Shown here piece by piece: positions 8,096 to 16,601 of a stretch of 64,000 nucleotides of DNA. Below the pieces are notes generated by a model. It ran no database searches and was not told where the DNA came from. It saw only the letters and a list, made by a program, of their open reading frames with translations. Positions within the stretch are counted from its first letter, which is position 1. Each line of letters begins with the position of its first letter. The DNA is from Clostridia bacterium (GTDB lineage: Bacteria; Bacillota; Clostridia; Oscillospirales; Acutalibacteraceae). The stretch covers positions 1 to 64,000 of the forward strand of contig JAFXFC010000052.1 of NCBI GenBank assembly GCA_017513525.1, written 5' to 3'. The translations under genes were made by a program, and so were the position numbers.

Positions 8096-10117
8096 ATGAA
8101 AATACCATTAAGTGTTAAAAATCAGAGTGTTGAATCATCAGGTATCACTAAAGATTTTGGGGAAGCTTTGTGTGAATTCATTTGGAATGGATTTGAGGCC
8201 AATGCGACTACGGTGATAATTTCATACATCCCAAATGTCCTTAACGGAATAGATACGATTACCATATCTGATAACGGTGATGGTATTTCATTTGATAATC
8301 TTAGTGACACATTTGGGGCTTTTTTAGCATCCCAAAAAAACTCATATTCACTTAAGGCAAAAACTAAGGCAAACAAAGGAAAAGGTCGTTTTTCTTTCTC
8401 GGCATTTTCTTCCATTGCAAAATGGAATACGGTATATAAAGATAACGATGAATATAAAACTTTTTCAATAACACTTTCAGATGCAAACAAAGAAGAGGTA
8501 GAGTTCGATGAACCTAAAGTTATTTATGATAGAAATATAACTGGTACAGAAGTATCATTTTTCAACATATCTGAATCAATTTATCCAAGTGATATTTCAT
8601 TAGAGGCTCTTGAGTATTGTTTTTTGAAAGAATTTGCGTGGTTTTTATATCTCAATAAACACAAGTCGATAAAAATTATATTAAATGATCAGGAAATAGA
8701 TTATAGTAAGTATATTGATGATAATTTTAGCTCAACAATATCAAAGAGAATAAATGAATTTGATTTTAAAATAAGCTTAATAGTATGGAACGAAAAAATC
8801 AAAGAGAAATTTCGTAGTTATTATTTTGATTCGAATGATGCGTTAAAAGGTAGCGATAATACATCTTTTAATAATAATACTGTAGCTTTTAATCATAGTG
8901 TATTTATTCAATCCTCGTTTTTCGATAAGTGGGATAAAATATCTTTATTTGATACTTCAATGCAAATTGCTATTTATGAAGAAACAGATGACCGTGAAAT
9001 TATTAAGAGCTTGAAAAAAGAGATACAAGAACTTATTGCCGAAAAAATCAAGTTATTTATGATTGGAAAAGCGGATGAAGAAGTACATAAAATGATGACT
9101 GTTAGAAAAACTTTTCCAAAATTCCCCGATGATGAGTATGGTAAACTAAGAAAAAGGGATTTGGTACGAGTAACTAAAGAACTTTATGGTTTTGAACCAA
9201 GAATTTTTTATAAGTTAAATGAGCTTCAAGAAAAATCTTTGTTGGCTTTTTTGAATTTATTGTTGGGCTCTGAAGAGCGTGAGAATCTTTTGGTGGTAGT
9301 TGATGAACTTGTTAAACTTTCTTCAAGCCAACGCAAACAGTTTGCAGACATATTAAAAAAGACGCACCTCGAGTATATAATTGATACAATAAGTTTTGTT
9401 GAAAACAGATATCAAATCATTGAAATACTTAAGGCAATAATTTATGATTTAGGAAAGTATGCAAACGAACGTGATCATGTTCAACGAATAATTGAACATA
9501 ATTATTGGTTGTTTGGAGAACAGTATAATTTGGCAAGTGCTGATAAAGCAATGAATAGTGCATTGGAAAGTTATAATTATTTATTGTACGGAGCAAAAGA
9601 TGCAACGGAAAAGCTTTCAGAAGAAACTGAAGTAGAGCGTAGAATGGATATTTTTCTCTGTAGTTCGTTAAAAGATAAGGATTCTTATGGGGTACAAATC
9701 GAAGAGAATATTGTGGTTGAACTTAAGGCTCCCAACATCACTTTGTCAAAAAAAGTTCTACGGCAAGTTGAGGATTATATGGATTTTATCCGGTCGAAAC
9801 CTCAATTTAATAGCCAATATCGAAGGTGGAAATTTATTGCTGTTGCCAAAAAGGTTGATGATGACATAAAAAACAGATATGAAACATTTAAAGATAAAGG
9901 AAGACCCGGTTTAGTAAGTTTAACGAATAATTATGAAATTTATGCTTTAACATGGGATGATGTTTTTGAAATGTTTGATTTGCGTCATTCATTTATGTTA
10001 GATAAACTCAAATATGATCGTGACAAAATTGCAAAAGAAATTAACGAGAGTTTTTCTCAAGAAAATCGTGATGCCGTCAATGTGTTAACAGAAAAGGCAA
10101 TCTGTGAGATTGCTTAA
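8096..10117 (+). CDS. GHKL (Hsp90/MORC-like) ATPase fused to PD-(D/E)XK nuclease
   Basis: 673 residues. The N-terminal ATP-binding fold shows the N-box Glu27...Asn31 (CEFIWNGFEAN), the SDNGDGIS motif at about 58-64 and a glycine/lysine-rich NKGKGRFSFS loop near 93-102. A helical middle section follows. The C-terminus resembles Shedu-type or related nucleases: a YWLFGEQYN strand, ERRMD with Asp518, then VVELKAPN with Glu542 and Lys544, and RQVEDY after it, giving the PD-(D/E)XK core. An ATPase switch coupled to a nuclease suggests anti-phage defence. It is the last gene of the operon with the radical-SAM enzyme and the membrane protein. GGGAGG lies 12 bases before the ATG. It appears full length. 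Confidence 0.85.
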   Translation: MKIPLSVKNQSVESSGITKDFGEALCEFIWNGFEANATTVIISYIPNVLNGIDTITISDNGDGISFDNLSDTFGAFLASQKNSYSLKAKTKANKGKGRFSFSAFSSIAKWNTVYKDNDEYKTFSITLSDANKEEVEFDEPKVIYDRNITGTEVSFFNISESIYPSDISLEALEYCFLKEFAWFLYLNKHKSIKIILNDQEIDYSKYIDDNFSSTISKRINEFDFKISLIVWNEKIKEKFRSYYFDSNDALKGSDNTSFNNNTVAFNHSVFIQSSFFDKWDKISLFDTSMQIAIYEETDDREIIKSLKKEIQELIAEKIKLFMIGKADEEVHKMMTVRKTFPKFPDDEYGKLRKRDLVRVTKELYGFEPRIFYKLNELQEKSLLAFLNLLLGSEERENLLVVVDELVKLSSSQRKQFADILKKTHLEYIIDTISFVENRYQIIEILKAIIYDLGKYANERDHVQRIIEHNYWLFGEQYNLASADKAMNSALESYNYLLYGAKDATEKLSEETEVERRMDIFLCSSLKDKDSYGVQIEENIVVELKAPNITLSKKVLRQVEDYMDFIRSKPQFNSQYRRWKFIAVAKKVDDDIKNRYETFKDKGRPGLVSLTNNYEIYALTWDDVFEMFDLRHSFMLDKLKYDRDKIAKEINESFSQENRDAVNVLTEKAICEIA

Positions 10118-10172
10118 AATTTTGTTAAAAAAATAAATAACTCCAAGCAAGCTAACAAAGAAATGATTTTAC

Positions 10173-10217
10173 TGAACGGTCCCAATTTGTACTGTCCGTA
10201 CAAATTGGGATCGTTCA
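10173..10217. repeat. 20-bp-stem perfect-length hairpin (terminator or element end)
   Basis: Two 20-base arms (TGAACG... and ...CGTTCA), with one G-T wobble, surround a 5-base loop. It follows the nuclease gene by 55 bases. There is no T-run after it, so it is either an atypical terminator or a palindromic element end. Confidence 0.6.
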
Positions 10218-10317
10218 TATTGATTGAGAGGAATTATTTTTATTGAAATAACAGCAGAAATTAGAAGGAGTATATTTGAAGGCAGAATTTTACATCAACA
10301 GATGAAGTCATAGTAGA

Positions 10318-10488
10318 ATGAAGAATATGTTCAAAGATGTTCTTCTATTAAAAGAATTAGGTTACAAAAAAGTGGATGATTATCAAATGTTGCCTGTAAC
10401 AATAAGTTGTAAAAAATATTGTAACGGATATTATGTTAAGATGAAATACGATGATACTTATTCTACTATTTATGTGCATATGGTTTAG
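10318..10488 (+). pseudogene. Decayed fragment of the M23 peptidase domain, copy 2
   Basis: A 56-codon frame starts at an ATG with no clear ribosome site and stops at TAG 10486-10488. From 10396 its translation (NGYYVKMKYDDTYSTIYVH) parallels the GYYVKIKHNDTYSTLYAH strand of the M23 domain encoded at about 4370-4430. The first 25 residues do not match. It covers a segment of the domain just upstream of the part preserved in the remnant at 5775. It is almost certainly not functional. Confidence 0.75.
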
Positions 10489-10897
10489 ACTAATTCTTCA
10501 TTTAGTCGTTGATTTTCTGCAGTTGTTCAATCTATATTGAAACGGACAAAAATTGATTGTATTGTTAATACGAATAAAGTAATAATTTGGTCAATTATTA
10601 CAGAATATATGTATTGCTATTTTGAAAAAAAATAATTTAACCATAAGCGATACCTATCAAAATACATAATATAGATTATGTATAAACAGAACAGATATGA
10701 AAAAAATCAAAAAATAGTCTACAAAATAGATTGCAATATAATACAAATATTAGATAGATACTTGATTACTGAGAAATGAAACGAGGGTGGTTAAGATGTG
10801 GAGATAAGTAATTATTAAATAAATCTTTGGTATCACAGTACATAGTGTATTTCAATTTAAAAAACTACTTTATAACTTGAAGAAAGGAGTTTCCAAA
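10489..10897. other. Gene-free AT-rich stretch before the RHS gene
   Basis: No reading frame with a credible ribosome site, RNA gene or hairpin was recognised here except GAAAGGAG at 10882-10889, the ribosome site of the RHS gene. Confidence 0.5.
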
Positions 10898-13800
10898 ATG
10901 AAAAATTTCAAAAAAAGTTTAGCAGTAATACTTACAATCATAACAATTCTGACAACTTTTTCGGCAGCAATGCCTGTATTTGCGATAGAAAAAGACACGG
11001 ATGAATTTTACGCCCAGGAAGAAATGGCATCTAAAATCGAAAACGAAGTAACAGAACCTCGTAATGAACACAAAAAGCCTACATACAATAATCCTGATCA
11101 CAACAAAGGAAACGGTATGTTGAAAGAAAATGATAACAGTCTAAAATTTGCTGCTGATACAACAATACAGACCGTTAATGTTTCTCAGAATTATGACAGC
11201 GTTTCTCCTGCCGCCCCTAATCTTTATGAAGAAGGCGGACTTGTATATATTTCTGCACATACAGTTGATTTTGATGAAGTAAACGACACTCCCGAACATA
11301 TTGAATATAAACTCGGCAACGGTGAATGGATTGATTATGAAGATGAACCTCTATCAATAATCCGTTCGTATGATGCAACAATTTATGCCCGTACTTGTGA
11401 TGCTGCTGGTAACATAAGTGAAATAACATCTCTCGTTCTTGAATGTAACCTTGGTGAATACACCGCATCATATACAGACATCGCTCTTGGTGAAGGTGTT
11501 CTTCCTATTGGTTTTGAACGTACTTACAGTAGCGAAGACGGTTGGTTCTTTACTTTTGAAGCAAACATTGCTGAATACACAAACGGCTATGTGTTTACCG
11601 ATTTCTACGGTAACAAACAGTATTATATTATTAATGATGAAGGCAAATATCTTTCTGCTTATGGTGAAGAACTTAAGGTTGAAGAAGGAACGCTTCTTGA
11701 AACTAACTACTCATATATGGTTACCTATGGTGAGTTTGATTGCTATTTTAATGAAGACGGAAAACTTGCAATTGTAAAGGATAATTACAATGCTGCAACA
11801 TATTCTTGGACAACTAACAATGTCTACATCACAGACGAAGCAAGCAATACAAATATCGTAACACTAAGTGACGATAGACCGATATATATTTCTGCTTCAA
11901 GATTTGACGCTATAACAAATACCACACTTTCAAAGAATGTTCAGTATCAGTGGACAGACGGAAATCTTACAAAATTTATTGATGCCGCAAATGTTGAACA
12001 TAACTACTCATATACAAACGGTCTTCTCACTACCAACGAAGCGGAAACTATCGTTTATTCTGAAGATGGCAGAGTAAAGAAGATTACTCAGGCTAATGGT
12101 GCATTCGTTAAGTATACATACAATGATACTGTCGTAAGTGCGGATGAAGAAGCACCCGGCAATATCGGTGCGGTGACTGTTTCTGACAGTAAGGGTGTAA
12201 CAGATGTTTGGTATTATGCTGACGGTTTTTCAATATCAAACGGTCTTTACAGATATTCAGATGATGCAACTTACAATCCGAATAATATTTCAGGTGCAAT
12301 TACAACTGATACTCTTTCTCAGGTTGCATACGTGATTACTGTTCCGGGTGATGAAATTGTAGAAGAAAGTTATGAAGAATATCCTCTTTATGAAGAAGAT
12401 GATGACGGTAACTTCACATTTTATTCTTATGACAGTGAAAACAATGTAACTGCCACTCTTTTTGTTAAAACAGGAACATTAACAGTTACAGAAGCAACAA
12501 CATTTGAACAGGCTGAAGCTGTTGCAGAACAGAAAGCGGAATATTCTTACGATACAAACGGTAATGTTACCTCTGAAATTTATCAAAAGAGAATTGACGG
12601 CGCACTTGTTAATCAGGAAAAAACTGTATACACATACAATGATAAGGAAAGCATTGTAACACAGAAAGATTATCAGTCGCTTGGCGGAACTTGGTATCAG
12701 ACATACGGAGAAGCATATACCTACAACGGCTACGGCAATGTTACAAGCAAAGTTACAACCTCATACACGAACATTGAAAATTCTGAAACAGGTATGATTG
12801 AAGTGTCATCAGACACGACCACAATTACCTATGAATATGACACTTGGTGTCAGCAGGTTAAGGCAACAATAAATGCCGGCACGGAAGATGAAACCGTTTC
12901 TGAAACAGTATATGATGTCTTTGGCAGAACAAAGTCTGTTACAGTAGATGGCAAGACAACCACATATACCTATGACGGTAGAGGTAATGTTCTTACAATA
13001 ACCGAAGATGGTGAAACAACAATCTATTCCTATGCAGATAACGGAAATCTTGATTCAAGAACTAATCCTAATGGTGCGGTTGCCGGTTACACCTATGATG
13101 CTTACGGTAATTTAACAGGTCACACATTTAATAGTTATGCGTTTACTTACAACACCCTCGGAAGTATTCTTACTGCAAATTCCGAAAGTGGAGAACTTGT
13201 TAATTATACATATTCAAATACTGTTGAGCAGGAAGTTTTAACTTCTAACTTTGGCAACGGTCAGAGTATTGTATACACATACAACGAAGACGGTGAAATT
13301 ACTGCCATTAAGCTCGGTGAAGAAACAAAGTATGGTTATGAATACTTTGAAACAACCGACGAAAATGGTGAAGTTACAAAGGAATGGACAGAACTTACTG
13401 ACTATGTTAACAACCTCAAAAAGACTATTGATGAAAACAAGACAACAGTAAATGACCTTAACGGCAACTTCATTTATTCTGTTGAAAATGTTTCTGCTGT
13501 TGAAGATGTTGAAAACAGCTTTGACGGTGTTATTATAACAATCGGCAGTGATGTTTATACTCTTATTTCAGAAGAAACCAAGGATACATTCAAGACTAAC
13601 GGAACAGCTGATTTTACAAGAGAGTATACTTATGTAAATTATGGTTTAACAAATGTTAAAACTGCAGAACTGACAACATCGTTTGATTACAATGCAGACA
13701 AACTGATTTCCGTTCTTGAAAACACCCTTAACGATGTTTCAAAGATCTACGGTTATACCTACGATGATAACGGTAACATTACAACTGAAACTGTTACAAC

Positions 13801-15316
13801 AAAGGATTCAAACGGAAATGTTGTATCAACCGAAACAATCATTTATACTTATGATGACAACGAACAGTTGCTTTCTGCTGAAACGTCAACAATTAAGTAT
13901 GAATACACCTATGATGACAGAGGTAATATTCTTGCTGAGAAAGAGTATGCTGTAACGGTTGACGAAAATGGCGAAAAAGTATATACTTTGATTGAAGCTA
14001 ATACCGATACCTATGTTTACGATGAAACTTGGAAAGATAAGCTCATAAGCTACAACGGTCAGACAATTACCTATGATGCAGTCGGTAATCCGACTAACTA
14101 TATGGGTAATGCGTTGACTTGGACAATGGGCAGACAGCTTGCTTCTTTTGGTGATATCAGTTACACATACAACGAAGACGGTATCAGAACAAGCAAGACA
14201 TCAAATGGTGTTACAACAAAGTTCCATCTCGACGGAACAAATATCATCGAACAGACAGACGGTACAACAACACTTTACTTCTTCTATGATTCAGTTGGAG
14301 AAATTGTTGGATTTAAGTACAATGATAGCAACTACCTCTATGTCAAGAATTCAATGGGTGATATTGTTGGTATTGCTGATGCTGCCGGTAATCTTATTAC
14401 AAGTTACACCTATGATGCTTGGGGTAAGGTAACATCTGTAACAGGTTCAAACACAGCAATCGGTGAACTCAATCCTTTCAGATATCGCAGTTATTACTAT
14501 GACAGCGATATTCAGTTGTATTACCTTCAGTCAAGATACTACGACGCTGAAATCGGTAGGTTTATTAATTCGGATGATGTGAATTTTATCGACACAAATG
14601 AATCTAAACTTTCTTACAATTTGTTTTCTTACTGTGAGAATAATCCAGTGAATTTTATAGATGCATTGGGAACACAGGAGAGTTTGTCTTCTGCAGATCT
14701 TGCTATTTATGTTACCTTGTTTTTATTAGTGGTTGATGCTTATAATTCTGCATTTGAAATAACAACAGATTCGAATAAAAAAGGAGCAATTTCAATAACG
14801 CTTTATGACCAATCTAATGGAGAAGTATTTTCTGATATCATATTTGATTTTTACGAATTAATTGGTGATGCGGTCTTTGATGTTATGGCTGCCTATGCTA
14901 CTACATTGTTTTATGAGGAGTATCATACAATACATAATAAAGTACATGAATCTGATCAAACAGCTCAAAGATATTTTTTATTTTCAGATGATTGCGTCTC
15001 AAATGAAATAAAAGAGCATGTATTAGGATATTGGTATGCTGAAGGTAAAATTAGTATAAAACCATCTACCATAATTTTGTATGTGGGAAGCGGTTTAAGC
15101 AAAGAAAAGCTAAAAAACTCTTGCAAAGTTGTTGATATAGCGGAGCAGGATGCAGCAACATTTAGGGATAGAACGGTATTTGGATATTTTTCAGGAATAA
15201 GAGAATGTTATAAATATACAATAGCAGATCCATACTGGCAAACAGGTATAATAAGAACTTATCAAAATGTTCGCAATTCTTGGAAAACCTCAAAGATTTC
15301 AACAACAATGCTTTAA
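10898..15316 (+). CDS. Secreted RHS/YD-repeat polymorphic toxin
   Basis: About 1472 residues. The signal peptide covers roughly residues 1-31 and ends at VFA. After an N-terminal region of about 170 residues come many YD repeats (for example YTYDGRGN, YTYDAYGN, YTYDDNGN). The RHS core motif PFRYRSYYYD...YYLQSRYYD...GRFINSDD follows near residues 1195-1230. The last about 240 residues are a non-repetitive C-terminal domain with a hydrophobic helix, presumably the toxin. I cannot assign it to a known toxin fold. RHS shells enclose and deliver such domains in contact-dependent competition. GAAAGGAG fits the ATG at 10898; the in-frame TTG at 10877 is upstream of it. The next gene, 10 bases on, is the likely immunity gene. 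Confidence 0.88.
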   Translation: MKNFKKSLAVILTIITILTTFSAAMPVFAIEKDTDEFYAQEEMASKIENEVTEPRNEHKKPTYNNPDHNKGNGMLKENDNSLKFAADTTIQTVNVSQNYDSVSPAAPNLYEEGGLVYISAHTVDFDEVNDTPEHIEYKLGNGEWIDYEDEPLSIIRSYDATIYARTCDAAGNISEITSLVLECNLGEYTASYTDIALGEGVLPIGFERTYSSEDGWFFTFEANIAEYTNGYVFTDFYGNKQYYIINDEGKYLSAYGEELKVEEGTLLETNYSYMVTYGEFDCYFNEDGKLAIVKDNYNAATYSWTTNNVYITDEASNTNIVTLSDDRPIYISASRFDAITNTTLSKNVQYQWTDGNLTKFIDAANVEHNYSYTNGLLTTNEAETIVYSEDGRVKKITQANGAFVKYTYNDTVVSADEEAPGNIGAVTVSDSKGVTDVWYYADGFSISNGLYRYSDDATYNPNNISGAITTDTLSQVAYVITVPGDEIVEESYEEYPLYEEDDDGNFTFYSYDSENNVTATLFVKTGTLTVTEATTFEQAEAVAEQKAEYSYDTNGNVTSEIYQKRIDGALVNQEKTVYTYNDKESIVTQKDYQSLGGTWYQTYGEAYTYNGYGNVTSKVTTSYTNIENSETGMIEVSSDTTTITYEYDTWCQQVKATINAGTEDETVSETVYDVFGRTKSVTVDGKTTTYTYDGRGNVLTITEDGETTIYSYADNGNLDSRTNPNGAVAGYTYDAYGNLTGHTFNSYAFTYNTLGSILTANSESGELVNYTYSNTVEQEVLTSNFGNGQSIVYTYNEDGEITAIKLGEETKYGYEYFETTDENGEVTKEWTELTDYVNNLKKTIDENKTTVNDLNGNFIYSVENVSAVEDVENSFDGVIITIGSDVYTLISEETKDTFKTNGTADFTREYTYVNYGLTNVKTAELTTSFDYNADKLISVLENTLNDVSKIYGYTYDDNGNITTETVTTKDSNGNVVSTETIIYTYDDNEQLLSAETSTIKYEYTYDDRGNILAEKEYAVTVDENGEKVYTLIEANTDTYVYDETWKDKLISYNGQTITYDAVGNPTNYMGNALTWTMGRQLASFGDISYTYNEDGIRTSKTSNGVTTKFHLDGTNIIEQTDGTTTLYFFYDSVGEIVGFKYNDSNYLYVKNSMGDIVGIADAAGNLITSYTYDAWGKVTSVTGSNTAIGELNPFRYRSYYYDSDIQLYYLQSRYYDAEIGRFINSDDVNFIDTNESKLSYNLFSYCENNPVNFIDALGTQESLSSADLAIYVTLFLLVVDAYNSAFEITTDSNKKGAISITLYDQSNGEVFSDIIFDFYELIGDAVFDVMAAYATTLFYEEYHTIHNKVHESDQTAQRYFLFSDDCVSNEIKEHVLGYWYAEGKISIKPSTIILYVGSGLSKEKLKNSCKVVDIAEQDAATFRDRTVFGYFSGIRECYKYTIADPYWQTGIIRTYQNVRNSWKTSKISTTML

Positions 15317-15326
15317 GGAGGTTGTT

Positions 15327-15983
15327 ATGAAAAAGATTTTTTGTATAATTATTGTTGCTATACTGATGATGTTTTTCTTGTTGATGTTTTCTTCGAGATA
15401 TACGGCAAACTATGTATATGACAATAATAGTTCAAGTAGATCTATATTGTATGGTGATGATTCCTATATCGAATGGTCAATAAAAGCAAATACCTATTGT
15501 GATTTAGGTGTTATCGAAAATGAAGATATGTATCCTTTTTTTCTTGTTTATGAAAATTTAAGAGAAAAGATATATATATCTGATAATTTTATACAAGATT
15601 TGATACCTCCATACTCTTATTTTTCATTTTGCGAGGACAGTAATGATTTTATTTTTGAATCCCCCCATGATACATCATTAAATTTGTTGTATATAAAAGA
15701 AGGTTTTGTTTTTCCAGACATTGAAAATGATGAAATTAATGAAATCTGGATGTCTTTGTCTTCTGATGATAATGATAATATCACAGATGAAAAAATAGTC
15801 AAAAAAATTGTTGATTGCGCAAAAAGCAAGTCTGCTAAAGAACTTGATAAAGATATTTATGATTATATTTCAGAAAAATCATGGGATAATCATCATATTT
15901 ATATGAAATATAAGGAGTATCCATTGGTGGAAGAGTTTTTCGTAATCAAAAGTGAGGACGGTCGATATATTATAAAGCAATAA
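15327..15983 (+). CDS. Candidate immunity protein for the RHS toxin
   Basis: 218 residues, ATG preceded by AAGGAGG. One N-terminal hydrophobic helix (residues 4-22) points to a membrane-anchored or exported protein. The rest is acidic and soluble and matches no family I know. Its position 10 bases after the toxin C-terminus is where immunity genes of polymorphic toxins normally lie, and an anchored immunity protein would fit a toxin acting at or outside the membrane. The function is inferred from position only. Confidence 0.6.
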   Translation: MKKIFCIIIVAILMMFFLLMFSSRYTANYVYDNNSSSRSILYGDDSYIEWSIKANTYCDLGVIENEDMYPFFLVYENLREKIYISDNFIQDLIPPYSYFSFCEDSNDFIFESPHDTSLNLLYIKEGFVFPDIENDEINEIWMSLSSDDNDNITDEKIVKKIVDCAKSKSAKELDKDIYDYISEKSWDNHHIYMKYKEYPLVEEFFVIKSEDGRYIIKQ

Positions 15984-16055
15984 TATAGTAAAACAATGTA
16001 CTGATGTGCAAGAATAATTTTAACTGCACAGTCATTGTGTTTTTTAATTGTTACG

Positions 16056-16100
16056 GGACTGCATCAAGCATAGAGGAAAACTGCTTGAAAGCAGTCCTTT
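16056..16100 (+). terminator. Terminator after the toxin-immunity pair
   Basis: GGACTGC and GCAGTCC close a long imperfect stem, with AAGCA/TGCTT pairing inside, followed by TTT. It ends the operon begun at 10898. Confidence 0.65.
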
Positions 16101-16289
16101 ATTTTGATAACAATACAGACATCTTTTTACTATTGCATGCAAACTTTTGTTCCCCTGAAATATATAGGAAAATGAGTTTTCATTAAAAATCCAATAAATA
16201 TATGTTCATATTTTATTATCCAAACATATTATCTAATTTTTTGATTATAAATATAAATATTAGAATAAACTATTTATGCTTGGGGAATA

Positions 16290-16331
16290 ACATTCGAATA
16301 CGCTTTATTTAGCTTATAAATATTTGAATGT
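16290..16331. repeat. Inverted repeat upstream of a small gene
   Basis: ACATTCGAATA and TATTTGAATGT are complementary apart from one wobble and are 20 bases apart. They lie 30 bases before the gene at 16361 and could be an operator. The rest of the 16101-16360 gap is AT-rich with nothing recognised. Confidence 0.4.
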
Positions 16332-16360
16332 ATTAAATTATATTTATAAGGAGAGATTTT

Positions 16361-16558
16361 TTGTATTATGATAAAAATGGCAAAGTAATTGGAATCGGAG
16401 ATATATTATACTTCGAAAAATTAGGTTTTTTTGAAGTATGTTTTGAAAAGTATTATCTCCTAAAAAAGTATAACGATGATTGTTTTCCCTGTCTTTTGCT
16501 TAATAAAATCATTTTAGGAAATCACATTGAATCTGCATATATTGTTGATAAATATTGA
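16361..16558 (+). CDS. Small hypothetical protein
   Basis: 65 residues starting at TTG, with AAGGAGAG about 5 bases upstream. The start MYYDKNGKVIGIGDIL resembles the first strands of small YopX-like or immunity-type proteins, but the similarity is weak. No membrane segment or signal is seen. It lies between the toxin operon and the PIN-like gene and ends 43 bases before the latter. It may be an orphan immunity gene. The function is unknown. Confidence 0.45.
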   Translation: MYYDKNGKVIGIGDILYFEKLGFFEVCFEKYYLLKKYNDDCFPCLLLNKIILGNHIESAYIVDKY

Positions 16559-16601
16559 ATCATCAAAAAATTTATGGTAAAGTATTTATGAGGTGGGGAT
16601 T

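Noticed and set aside
16004-16186. 60-codon open frame after the immunity gene
   Set aside because: It spans the terminator hairpin at 16056-16100, has no ribosome site and an odd composition.
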